Shown here: one piece after another, positions 50,040-58,017 of the stretch | How the letters are laid out: every line of letters begins with the position of its first letter | Numbering within the stretch: the first letter of the stretch is position 1 | Assembly: GCA_039621445.1 (NCBI GenBank) | Contig: CP154956.1 | Coordinates: forward strand, 83,944,474 to 84,008,473 | Origin: Euglena gracilis | Lineage: Eukaryota > Euglenida > Euglenophyceae > Euglenales | Length of the DNA: 64,000 bases | Reading direction: 5' to 3' | The notes under the pieces: model-generated | The model's database searches: none | Seen by the model: only the letters and a program-made list of their open reading frames with translations | What the model was told of the DNA's origin: nothing | Translations under genes and position numbers: made by a program

Positions 50040-53000
50040 TCAGGGTTTTCCCGATGAAGATCGCGAAGAAGATGATCCGCTTCGCGAACGCGATCGCGAT
50101 GTCTCGCGATGAGAATCACGCTTCTTGGCCGGGGCACCGGGCGACCTACCCCGAGGGGTACCGTGTTTCCGCTCATCGCGGAACGGGATCCGGGGGCTAA
50201 TACCACCGGAACGGGGACCCGATGACCGTGAATTGCCCGAATGGCGTGAAAATGCAGAAGAACCCGAACCTCGTGATGAGGTCGAGCCTCGCGGACTCTG
50301 AATACGCTTACGCGCTTCAGGATTAGGACATTCCCGAGACATATGTCCCGATTTGTTGCACAAAAAGCACACTTTATCCGTGGCTTGGTCCGAAGAACGC
50401 GGGTATCGCGTTTTCGATCCCGTGGTTGGTGAAGTGGGTGAAACCGGTGATTTTTGCAATGCGTTTACCGAACCAGCCGGTAATCCAGCGGTTGGGTGTG
50501 CGTTATACGCGGATTGAATCTGACCAAGAAGCTGTGATAGCTTCAATTGCTTGGAAACGTAGTTCCAGCGTTGGTCAAGAGTCATTGGATGACTCGCCAA
50601 CTCCTCACGGTGGATATCCTTGATGAGGCTAGGCGTGAAATGCATGAGAACAGCGTCAAACTGTTCGCGCATTTGCTTTTCACTGAGTTCATCCACTTCA
50701 GCGGCAAGTCCTAACCATTTGGCATACCAAAGGTCAATGGACTTCCACTTCCGATCGGGTGGGGCGCATTGCCGCCACTTGGTCTCTAGGGTAATCCTAG
50801 CGACCAAACTTGAACTGGTGGAAGCGTATTGCTCCACCAGGTCATCAAAGGAAACGCGGTAGCGAATGACAAGTTGTCGCGCGCGCTCCTTCTCATCCCT
50901 TGGGAGGCAATCGATGAATTCCATCTTGATCACCTCCGGGTTTGTGTCCTGGGTTGGCCCTTTCAATGCCCAGTAGTACTCCCAGTCCCGGAAAAACTGT
51001 CTCCATGTGGTTGGATCACCGTCCCATTGGGGTTTCACCTTATTCGCGATTGCGATGGTGCCCTTGAAGTCTTTCTGAAAAACCCGTTGGCCCTCGGTGG
51101 TATTCCGTGGATTCGGGCCCGGGTACGCTCGAGCACCAAGCGTATCCTTTCCGGATTCTTGTCGGAATCGCCAAATTTCTGGTGAAGGTGAATCCTGGTA
51201 CCGGAAATCCGGTCGCAAACCCTGTTGGTCACCCGTAATACGGGGACTCTCCGGTGTGGGGGTATGTCGCGCATGCAACATGTGACCCACTCCCGGTGTA
51301 CGGGTTTGGCTCATTCCACGCACAAGCATGGAATGATGGATTTCTTGGTGGAGACTTGGCGGAATCGCCGTGTTTTCCGAAAATTCGGTTCCCGTAATGG
51401 GAAATTCATCCGAAAACTGGGTTTGGGTTGTGGACAAGGCCAATGGTGGCACAATTCGCGGAATCGCGGATTGTGACACTCGGGACACGGGTGGTGGTGG
51501 TGCATGTGCACCCAGAGCCGGGTTATGGGAACGCGACTCTGGAACATTTGGCGCATCTTCGGCAATGCATACTGCCGAATTGCGGTGTGAAACCTGCTGT
51601 TGGTTGGACACATTATCCAAACCCACAGACAAGTCATGCACACTTTGCTCCAAATGCTCAACGAGTTGGAGTTGGCCGCAAATACGGTCAACTTCATCCT
51701 CCAAAGCGCGAATACGCTTGCGGTAACGGGAAAAGTCATCCAAGTGCGGAATCCTTTCGGAAATTCCGGTAACATCTTGGACAAGTTTCCCGTGAGACTT
51801 ATCCAATAATTGGAGTTGTCCCATTAATGCTTTTACAGCATTTGAGAGAATCTGCAAAGGTGATGTCACCTTGGTTGGTGTGGTGGTGGGTGCAACCGGT
51901 GCAGGGTTATCCGACAACACGGTTGTGGTACCCAGGGGCAAATTTCCGGGTTGTGGCTTATCCAGAAACGCGGAAATTCGCTCATCCAACCTGGTAATTT
52001 CACTTTGCGTGGATCGGGCATTCCGATTCACCGATTCCTCAAGCCGTAATAGGCTGTTGCAGAAAACTTGCAAGGTTTCCTGATTGTTAGTGAGCATTTT
52101 GTCATAAAATGCCTTGAAATCAGGGTTCTCGGTACTCCGAGAACTGGAACCTGCAGGTAGAGACTGCATTTCCGTTACTTTGGTAGACACCGATGCATAC
52201 CGGGTCTGGAGTTCCCCAATAGCAGTCTGAATACCGCTAATGTCCGGAACTCGGTGGGAAAGTGCGGAATAGCTTTGTTGCAAACCCGCAATGGCCGAGT
52301 TAATCCCGCCAATGTCGGAGTGCAACTGCAACTGCAGGAAATCCTGCCGTTGTGCTACTTCCGCTACTTTCGCGCTCAGATTGGATAATCCAACCTGGTT
52401 CGCGTCACAATAGCAGGTTTTCTGCTCCAAACGGTAAAGTCGCTCCTCCAACTGCCGCACATACGTGTGGGGAGCAAAATTCTCGTTTGCTTGTGACTGG
52501 AATTGCCGAAACTTTTCCGTTTCATCGCACAACTGCATAATGCGGTGTTGTGATTCATGGAAAGTTGCGGACAATGTGGTGAAATGGTCCATAGACACAA
52601 ATCCACCACTGTGTGTTGTTGCAGACGAGGAATCTCGTGCATGCAACTGTTGTTGCAAATGCAACAACGCGGATGAACAGGACTCCATTTGTCCCGATAA
52701 CTGTTGTAGTGAGTCATGCAAGTGCAGAAACTTGGAGTCATTCCGGGTTTCCGCTTCATGCATGCATTCACTAATTTGCCGGAAGTTTTGCGGGAGTTGT
52801 TGGCACATTTTGTCAAAGGTTTCCCGAAAGTTTGCAAGGTCAATACCCGCACTTTCGAAATTCCTCTTGCAATATTTGCCAACTTCCTGCAAGTAATTCC
52901 AGCAGTATTCCAGCTTGGTGAACACATGTTTTTGGTTGTCCTCATCAAACTGGAGCACTTTGTTGAGTGCGGTTGCACAATCTGCAACGCATTGTTGCAC

Positions 53001-53648
53001 ATGGTTGAACTGCGTCACAAGGGGGTGATCCCCTGGAAGCCGAGCAACGATATCCTGCACATCCTCAGCGGTAAGGAGCTCACCAGTGCCCTTCCCATAG
53101 CCATCCATGTGTTGGGACGTACCGGAGAATTCCGGTACCACTAGGCGAGTCTCCGGTTGCCAAGGTAGTGCGGGATAGCACCCAAGATCGGGTGGTGGTG
53201 GCAAAGCTCTGTAAGGGCTTGCCGGCGGAAGAACGGGTGGTGGTTGAAAGAAACACGGGGTTTCCAACCCACCATCACCAGAGAAGCCCGGTGGCGGAAT
53301 CACCACGGGTCTCTCTGGTGTGCGCAGCTGCACCGTTGCCGCAGACAGAGGCGAATACCCCCGTTGTGGCAAGGTGAGTGCGGAAGAGGCCGCCTTAGCC
53401 TCTGAAGCCAATGATGTGGAGGGCTCATCGCCGACCACTGTCAATGATGACAAGTGTTGCAATCTTGACAATTGAACCAATTGTGCCTCATCGGCGTGGG
53501 AACTGGAAGCACTTTCACATAAAAGCTTCCAATCCCCTGTTTCTTGGTCAATGTCTTGCAATGATGCCTGTAATAAGGCATAGTTGAATTGATGGTTGGG
53601 GCCTGTGCTTTGCATCTTTCTGATGACAAAAACAGCAAAAACCCTCAA
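50040..53648 (-). CDS. gag: element F Gag (1202 aa)
   Basis: The N-terminal half is Gln/Ser/Leu-rich with long amphipathic helices (repeated LQQ, ISGIQTAIGELQ), probably coiled coil. The capsid-like core is around 51035-50520 (PQWDGDPTTWRQFFRDWEYY, EQFDAVLMHFTPSL). CCHC zinc knuckle VCFLCNKSGHMSRECPNP at about 50380-50325, then an Arg/Ser tail. The ATG at 53648 gives the full-length frame. Gag of this length is about twice the usual Ty3 size. It ends at UGA-UAC; the following 134 codons are open in the same frame. Confidence 0.85.
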   Translation of the reverse strand: MRVFAVFVIRKMQSTGPNHQFNYALLQASLQDIDQETGDWKLLCESASSSHADEAQLVQLSRLQHLSSLTVVGDEPSTSLASEAKAASSALTLPQRGYSPLSAATVQLRTPERPVVIPPPGFSGDGGLETPCFFQPPPVLPPASPYRALPPPPDLGCYPALPWQPETRLVVPEFSGTSQHMDGYGKGTGELLTAEDVQDIVARLPGDHPLVTQFNHVQQCVADCATALNKVLQFDEDNQKHVFTKLEYCWNYLQEVGKYCKRNFESAGIDLANFRETFDKMCQQLPQNFRQISECMHEAETRNDSKFLHLHDSLQQLSGQMESCSSALLHLQQQLHARDSSSATTHSGGFVSMDHFTTLSATFHESQHRIMQLCDETEKFRQFQSQANENFAPHTYVRQLEERLYRLEQKTCYCDANQVGLSNLSAKVAEVAQRQDFLQLQLHSDIGGINSAIAGLQQSYSALSHRVPDISGIQTAIGELQTRYASVSTKVTEMQSLPAGSSSRSTENPDFKAFYDKMLTNNQETLQVFCNSLLRLEESVNRNARSTQSEITRLDERISAFLDKPQPGNLPLGTTTVLSDNPAPVAPTTTPTKVTSPLQILSNAVKALMGQLQLLDKSHGKLVQDVTGISERIPHLDDFSRYRKRIRALEDEVDRICGQLQLVEHLEQSVHDLSVGLDNVSNQQQVSHRNSAVCIAEDAPNVPESRSHNPALGAHAPPPPVSRVSQSAIPRIVPPLALSTTQTQFSDEFPITGTEFSENTAIPPSLHQEIHHSMLVRGMSQTRTPGVGHMLHARHTPTPESPRITGDQQGLRPDFRYQDSPSPEIWRFRQESGKDTLGARAYPGPNPRNTTEGQRVFQKDFKGTIAIANKVKPQWDGDPTTWRQFFRDWEYYWALKGPTQDTNPEVIKMEFIDCLPRDEKERARQLVIRYRVSFDDLVEQYASTSSSLVARITLETKWRQCAPPDRKWKSIDLWYAKWLGLAAEVDELSEKQMREQFDAVLMHFTPSLIKDIHREELASHPMTLDQRWNYVSKQLKLSQLLGQIQSAYNAHPTAGLPAGSVNALQKSPVSPTSPTTGSKTRYPRSSDQATDKVCFLCNKSGHMSRECPNPEARKRIQSPRGSTSSRGSGSSAFSRHSGNSRSSGPRSGGISPRIPFRDERKHGTPRGRSPGAPAKKRDSHRETSRSRSRSGSSSSRSSSGKP

Positions 53649-53819
53649 AACTAAGCAGTTGTGCTGGCACCAGAGGGGCTGTAACGGGTAATACCGTACA
53701 GAACCTTCCGGAGCCTGCTCGTCAGCTTAGACGTTGACTAGAAGCCGGGAGCTGACGCTGCGACCGTGTAATAACGGAGCAGGGGCTCTCCGCTGCCAGT
53801 CAGCGTAGGATCGAACAAA

Positions 53820-53961
53820 TCTGCTACCAAGTGTAATACCTGGTAGCCTTTCTTTCTGTGAAGTATGTGTATGATCGTAACCAATCTGCTACCAAGTGTA
53901 ATACCCGGTAGCCTTTCTTTCTGTGAAGTATGTGTAGGATCGTAACAAATCTGCTACCAAG
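53820..53961 (-). repeat. 65-bp tandem leader repeat containing the primer-binding site
   Basis: The unit starting TCTGCTACCAAGTGTA recurs at 53820, 53885 and 53950 (plus coordinates), two full copies and one truncated by the LTR. On the minus strand each copy contains TGGTAGCAGA, complementary to an initiator-Met-type tRNA end; the copy next to the LTR (53959-53950) is the likely primer-binding site, 2 nt from the LTR. Each full unit can also form a hairpin (GCTACCA/TGGTAGC). Confidence 0.85.
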
Positions 53962-54265
53962 TGTACGTCTGATTCCCAATTCCCCTTTCCCAATTCCCAA
54001 AAGCCTTCGCTTTCGCCTTGGCGCACCTACTTGGGAACTGAAAATCAGAGTAACAGAAAATCCCTTTTCCCACTTCCCAAGAAGCAAAGCACAGAGCAAT
54101 GCAGGGAGGACGGACTGGATAACCAAGTCCGGTCCGGAGAAAAGGAAAGACAAAACAGAATACCACCTGTGGAGAGAGAAGGGGCACCCATTAGGAAATC
54201 CTAATAGGATCTGCTTCCATCCTAACTTCCTCAACGGAAGGGGACAGAAGCATACGCCTGGTACA
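53962..54265 (-). repeat. element F 5' LTR
   Basis: 304 bases, TG...CA ends, 302 of 304 positions equal to 37670-37973. Confidence 0.9.
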
Positions 54266-54478
54266 CAATATCTCGACGATATACTCATTTTGGCAAAATC
54301 CCTCCAGCTGGTACAAAAACACCTAAAGGTCATGATCCAGGATCTGCTGGCAGCAGGCTTCAAAATCAACATCCCCAAAAGTGTGTTACTCCCCAGTCAG
54401 GTGATCCCCTGCTTGGGAGCTGTGATAAACTTGGCAGAAGGAAAACTTCAGGTCCCACTTCAAAAACTAAAAACTCTG
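54266..54478 (+). pseudogene. DIRS-C RT C-part with YLDD box (inverted segment)
   Basis: Starts QYLDDILILAKSLQLVQKHL and runs to LQVPLQKLKTL. It continues the RT interrupted at 37669. It ends at the second inversion breakpoint (about 54479). Confidence 0.75.
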
Positions 54479-54480
54479 TC

Positions 54481-54933
54481 GCCTTCTTCCTTTGTGTCCA
54501 TGGCGTCGCCCGCTCCCTGCCTCTTCGCGGCGTGGCGCGTTCCCGACGCAGCTTCACCGTTGAGTTCTTGCGCCCAGACGTCGGAGAGATGGAACGCAAC
54601 ATCCGCACACTTGTCCGATAACTCCGCCACGGCCATGTCCACGTTGGCCACCAAGACGAGGCTGTAGAAGAAGCTGTTCAGGTAGTCCACGAAGTTTGCG
54701 CTGACCAATGCTATCCCCGTGAGTCTTCGTATGGCTCTGGCGCATTTCGTCGAAGTCCATCCTCCACCACTCCACGCTTGTCCGGCTTGCAGCACGCCTT
54801 GAAGCTTCTCCATCGATGTTGTCTTCAGCAAGTCGCGTACTTCATCGGGGTCCAGGAACAGACGTCCCCAGGCTTCGTTGTAGACGCTCTCGTCTGTAGA
54901 CGTCAAACTCTCGGACGTGATTGATGTCGACAT
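54481..54933 (-). pseudogene. DIRS-C gag N-terminus
   Basis: ATG at 54933, just inside the left ITR. Reads MSTSITSESLTSTDESVYNE, later LQGVLQAGQAWSGGG and VANVDMAVAELSDK, then is cut at the inversion breakpoint after MDTKEEG. No known domain; by position it is the ORF1/gag start. The continuation is at 20995-21301 on the plus strand. Confidence 0.6.
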
Positions 54934-54959
54934 GATTGCTTGTGGTCCAAAGGGCAATT

Positions 54960-55082
54960 TGGATCCGCCAACTCCGGCAACAAAAAGCAGGAGAAGCACC
55001 GCACCAAAGAACACACCATGAACAAACAGCCGGCACAAACAAGCAGGATCTCACCCAACCGAAGTGCGAAGCCCGAGTGGTC
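54960..55082 (-). repeat. DIRS-C left ITR
   Basis: The outer 33 bases (55050-55082, CTCACCCAACCGAAGTGC...) are perfectly complementary to ICR 19072-19104. The interior is complementary to 18833-18930. Confidence 0.9.
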
Positions 55083-55099
55083 TTTCAGTGCACAATCAG

Positions 55100-55192
55100 G
55101 CCTCACAAGGGCAAAGTGCGGAGCCCGAGGTGTCTCGTACTCCCTCGAGGAAAAACGACAAGGGAGGAAGGGAAACCGAGGGCGGGGCTTAC
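55100..55192 (+). repeat. DIRS-B internal complementary region
   Basis: 55100-55134 pairs with the DIRS-B left end (15592-15627, 4 mismatches); 55135-55192 pairs with the right end near 56255-56308 (CCTTCCTCCCTTGTCG is shared in complement). Confidence 0.7.
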
Positions 55193-55196
55193 TGGG

Positions 55197-56075
55197 ATGT
55201 GAAAATATGAATCCTTCAGATCGATTTTGGCTGCCCAGTGGCCTTTCTGCAAAACTGGAAAAAATGTGCTGGACATGATCCAGCTTGAACGTTTTTACTG
55301 GGAAATGTTGATTGATTTCCCTGCAGTCGCTGATCATTCTCCATTTTACTGGACCACCCTTGCTCCACACTTTGGCTCCATGGGACCTGTTTTTCCTCGC
55401 GGGCTATTGTTCTTTGTTTTTCTTGCCTTGCGTCTTCTCCTTACTGCTTTTTGCGCCGGCAGTTGGCTGACGTAGCCCTGCTACACAGGGAAAGCTATCA
55501 CCAACCTATCACACAACAAAGCAAGCAGGATCAACAAGTACCAACAAGATCCATAATTTGTGAAGATTGCAACCAATCCAACTACCAATACAAGATGGAA
55601 GTGGAGAACGATCTCGTTGCCAAGCTCACCGAGGAAGGCCATCTTCCCTTTGTGTTTCGCAAGTGAGGTCCCTCCGTCCCTGGTCACGGTTTATCCTGGG
55701 ACTACTGTTCCCCCTTCTGGTTTTGAGATTAAAAACCAGGGGATTAAATGCTGGGTATATTAATGCTTCATTCTTTTTACTGAACCAATTTTTTCGTAGT
55801 CCAGAAGAATTTTCTCTGCCTATGTTAGGTCTAGATTGGCTCTGGCCTTTGGGTGTGTGGTTAATTTTGGTGGATTTAACCAGGGGGGTTGAATGCCATC
55901 CTTGATGAGTTGACATGTTGGTGGGGGTTCATTTTTTGTCAACCATTTTAGACTTTTCTGAAGTCTCTGGTACAGGGGGTGTCTCCCCATTTTTCTCCAC
56001 AAAGAACTTGTGAGCCCGACCCGTAAAAGAAAATTTGTCTTCAAAAGCCCTCCGGTCAGCAGGAAATGGGGGCCA
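55197..56075 (-). pseudogene. displaced DIRS-B pre-RT and RT N-terminus
   Basis: On the minus strand, 56075-55716 reads pre-RT (LYQRLQKSLKWLTKNEPPP) and 55352-55197 reads RT (KWRMISDCREINQHFPVKTF, then GHWAAKIDLKDSYFHIP, motif A). This is exactly the part missing from DIRS-B at 17005. Between them lies another DIRS fragment (55360-55715). Confidence 0.6.
55360..55715 (+). mobile_element. DIRS left-end fragment
   Basis: Contains an ITR-like stretch (CTTACTGCTTTTTGCGCCGG, 55439-55458) and the start of a gag ORF (MEVENDLVAKLTEEGHLPFV) that resembles 15307-15530. No right end seen; probably a truncated insertion. Confidence 0.45.
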
Positions 56076-56129
56076 GGGGGGGGGAGGGGGGGGAGGGGGG
56101 GACCCCCAGGGTCAAGAAGCCACATCGCC

Positions 56130-56308
56130 AAGTCGGAGCAGCATCGTCAGCCAACTCCGGCGACGCGGCGGCACCAAGCGGGGCCTCCCAACCCAACGCG
56201 TCCCAATCCAAACAACACCGCCTGCGAGCAAGGCATGGGCTCGCAAGGTGTTTGTGCTTCGCCCTCGGTGCCCCTTCCTCCCTTGTCGCTTTTCCTCGAG
56301 GGGGTGCG
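56130..56308 (+). repeat. DIRS-B right ITR
   Basis: Inverted copy of 15592-15727 (AACTCCGGCG, GGCACCAAGCGGGGCCTCC, CCAATCCAAACAACACCGCC) with the outer extension seen in the ICR. Confidence 0.75.
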
Positions 56309-57300
56309 GCTCTTGATCGTCTTGCTCTCCACCCTCCCAGTCCCTTTCTCCCTCTTCCACTGTCGCTTGTTCCCCAAAAGGCCCTCCAGAGAGAGCTCCA
56401 AAAGGGCTCGGGGTGTCGCACTCACTACCTCAAGGGGAAACCGACAGGGGAGGAGGGATCGACGCACAAAGACACAGCCGGCGAACGAGGGATGGCCGCG
56501 CCAAGCGGTTCGCACGCAGCAGATGGCAAATGCTCGGGGTCCGAAATGTCCCTCCCAGAAAATGCCCAGCTCATTTTTTGGGCTGAAGAAACCCACTCTC
56601 CCCAAAAACTTTCCTCTTTTTTGGAGGAAATTTTTTGAAAACATCAGGGGAAAAAATGATTCAACTCGCAAAAAAAATTTCCCGAGATTTTTCCAATAGC
56701 ACGGAAATTTCTTCTTTTGGAAATTTGGCGATTTTTGTCAGTCTGCAACATTTTAAACTGTCGTTCAGGATTTTTTTGCCAAAAAAAAAGGTGAAAAGGG
56801 GGCATTTTTATGCAACTGTGGGCATGTAGAACAGACCCAAAAATATGGAACGAGTTGGCCAAAACAAACCTTAGGATCAACAAAATTTCCCGAAAACTTC
56901 CCTGTTTGTGTCCGAAATGCAGATATTTCCCAGGAGAACTTGGAAAAAAATACAAAAAAAACCCAACAAAGTTTGTCAAAATTGAAAAATGCTACAAAAC
57001 GCAACAAATTATTTTGTATCTGTGCATATTCCATTAAACTTAATGCGGATTGAGGGACGAAAGGGAAAGCACTGCAAAAAAAAAATTGAAAATGGGGGAA
57101 ATTTTGGGGAATCAATCCCCCCCTGTGTTCATCTACTGCGCATTTTCATACCCTGCTTGAAAAAATGCTGTGGAAAAAATTGGGCAGCCCAAAAAAGCAA
57201 GGTTATTGAGTTTTGAATTGAAAAAACAAAAGAGCAGAACCAAAAAAAATCGTTTGAAATGAGGACTGGAAACAGAAATAGGAATTCTTCTCAAGAGACA
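56309..57300. other. no recognisable gene; possible DIRS end relic then AT-rich DNA
   Basis: 56309-56470 still resembles DIRS outer ends (GGGCTCGGGGTGTCGCACTC) and may be the far end of the older element cut at 15591. From 56560 onward the DNA is A/T-rich with many homopolymers and no gene signal. Confidence 0.35.
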
Positions 57301-57308
57301 CAGCATGC

Positions 57309-57614
57309 ATGAAGCAAAAGCGCGTCACCAAAGGTGTGAGAACGTCGTCGGTGCGAAGGAAGGCGAAACTTGGCATCAAAGATGCTTGGTCATGTGCCTT
57401 GTTTGGGTTGCTAAATGGGCATTATTCGCAGATTCAAAACCCTCTGCCATTCAATTTGTGCAACGATTTCTGGTGCTTGCGGCTTGGAAAAGACACACGC
57501 AAAAGCAGCACAAAAGAGCTTTGGCCTTTAAGGAACCATTTTCAAATTGCCCAAGAGGCAGAAATTGGTGAAATAGCAGGTGAAATTGACAACATCAAGG
57601 AATGCAGGCCTTGA
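57309..57614 (+). CDS. hypothetical basic ORF, 101 aa
   Basis: ATG at 57309; Lys/Arg-rich N-terminus (MKQKRVTKGVRTSSVRRKAK) and a mixed C-terminus. No motif, splice context or homologue recognised; it may be chance. Confidence 0.2.
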   Translation: MKQKRVTKGVRTSSVRRKAKLGIKDAWSCALFGLLNGHYSQIQNPLPFNLCNDFWCLRLGKDTRKSSTKELWPLRNHFQIAQEAEIGEIAGEIDNIKECRP

Positions 57615-57949
57615 TTGTGCCGCTAAGCCCAGACAAACTAAAAGGACGAGAAGCAAAAGAGTGTCACTAGCACACTGTGTCTGTAAGCAAGATCTCTGGA
57701 GATAAAAAGTGGAGGACCATTGAAATGAACAAAATTTGAAGATGCCACAGCCTTGCAGAGAAACAGAAATGAAGCTCGTTTGCAGGAACACCCCACAAAT
57801 GATATGAGTGGGTGATATCAAATTGACAGCAAAACAAAGATGGAAGCTGGCGTTGCGGGTTGCTTGTGGATTCCATTTCACAAAGCAAATTCCTCCACTT
57901 TTGTCGCGGCCTTGCCTTGCATCAAAGGTCCCGGTGCAGATGGTCTGCG

Positions 57950-58017
57950 CTACGAGTAGTACTCCCGCTGCAGGGCCAGGGCATACGCCTCGTCCGTCAT
58001 GGCCATCGAGTCGTAGC
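57950..58017 (-). CDS. terminal exon of a minus-strand host gene
   Basis: A strong acceptor (TTGTCCTCTGCAG) is followed by 21 codons, YDSMAMTDEAYALALQREYYS, and TAG. The DEAYALALQREY helix resembles ubiquitin-interacting or similar short acidic-Ala-Leu helices, but a single helix does not prove function. Phase at the acceptor is 2 bases. The upstream neighbour is not certain; the exon at 62717-62805 is a candidate of the same gene. Confidence 0.5.

Larger units (their letters stand above)
37670..54265 (-). mobile_element. element F, 16.6-kb Ty3/gypsy-type element with extra ORFs
   Basis: 304-base LTRs (37670-37973 and 53962-54265) with TG...CA ends differ at only two positions. Minus order: 5' LTR, primer-binding site, gag, gag extension, pol (protease, Dam-like, RT, RNase H, integrase, chromodomain), ORF3 (1397 aa), ORF4, purine tract, 3' LTR. 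Frames are long and catalytic residues intact, so it is probably young. The flanks are ATCAG and CAATA; only the host Gln codon (CAG/CAA) appears duplicated, so the target duplication is not clean. Typical Ty3 elements are 5-8 kb; the excess lies in ORF3, ORF4 and the long gag. Confidence 0.92.
18764..55082 (-). mobile_element. DIRS-C, split by an inversion and three nested elements
   Basis: Minus-orientation DIRS element. Left end at 55082, right end at 18764; the ITRs match (54960-55049 with 18833-18930). Its ICR (19002-19104) contains a perfect 33-base complement of the left end (55050-55082) and of the right end (18764-18832), so both ends belong to one element. Gag N-terminus (54933-54481) and RNase H-Dam-recombinase (20990-19105) read on the minus strand, but gag middle, pre-RT and RT (20995-21301, 36586-37669, 54266-54478) read on the plus strand. 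The pieces sum to about 4.4 kb, the size of DIRS-A. Confidence 0.85.
15592..56308 (+). mobile_element. DIRS-B, older DIRS element split by later insertions
   Basis: The left ITR (15592-15727) and the inverted right ITR (56130-56308) match each other across 40 kb: 56155-56250 is the complement of 15628-15715. The ICR at 55100-55192 contains the complement of the left end (15592-15627) and of the right end (to 56308). Between them are gag, RT, RNase H and recombinase remnants in plus orientation, then DIRS-C inserted at 18764, and a displaced, inverted RT N-terminus at 55197-56075. Most of RNase H and the Dam-like part is deleted near 17690-17750. Confidence 0.7.

Noticed and set aside
53820-53961. 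Regularly spaced 65-bp repeats, considered as a CRISPR array
   Set aside because: The whole 65-bp unit repeats, with no unique spacers, inside an LTR-element leader of a eukaryotic genome.
37660-54275. A clean target-site duplication for element F
   Set aside because: The flanks ATCAG and CAATA do not match; only the Gln codon of the interrupted RT appears on both sides, so I do not claim a duplication.
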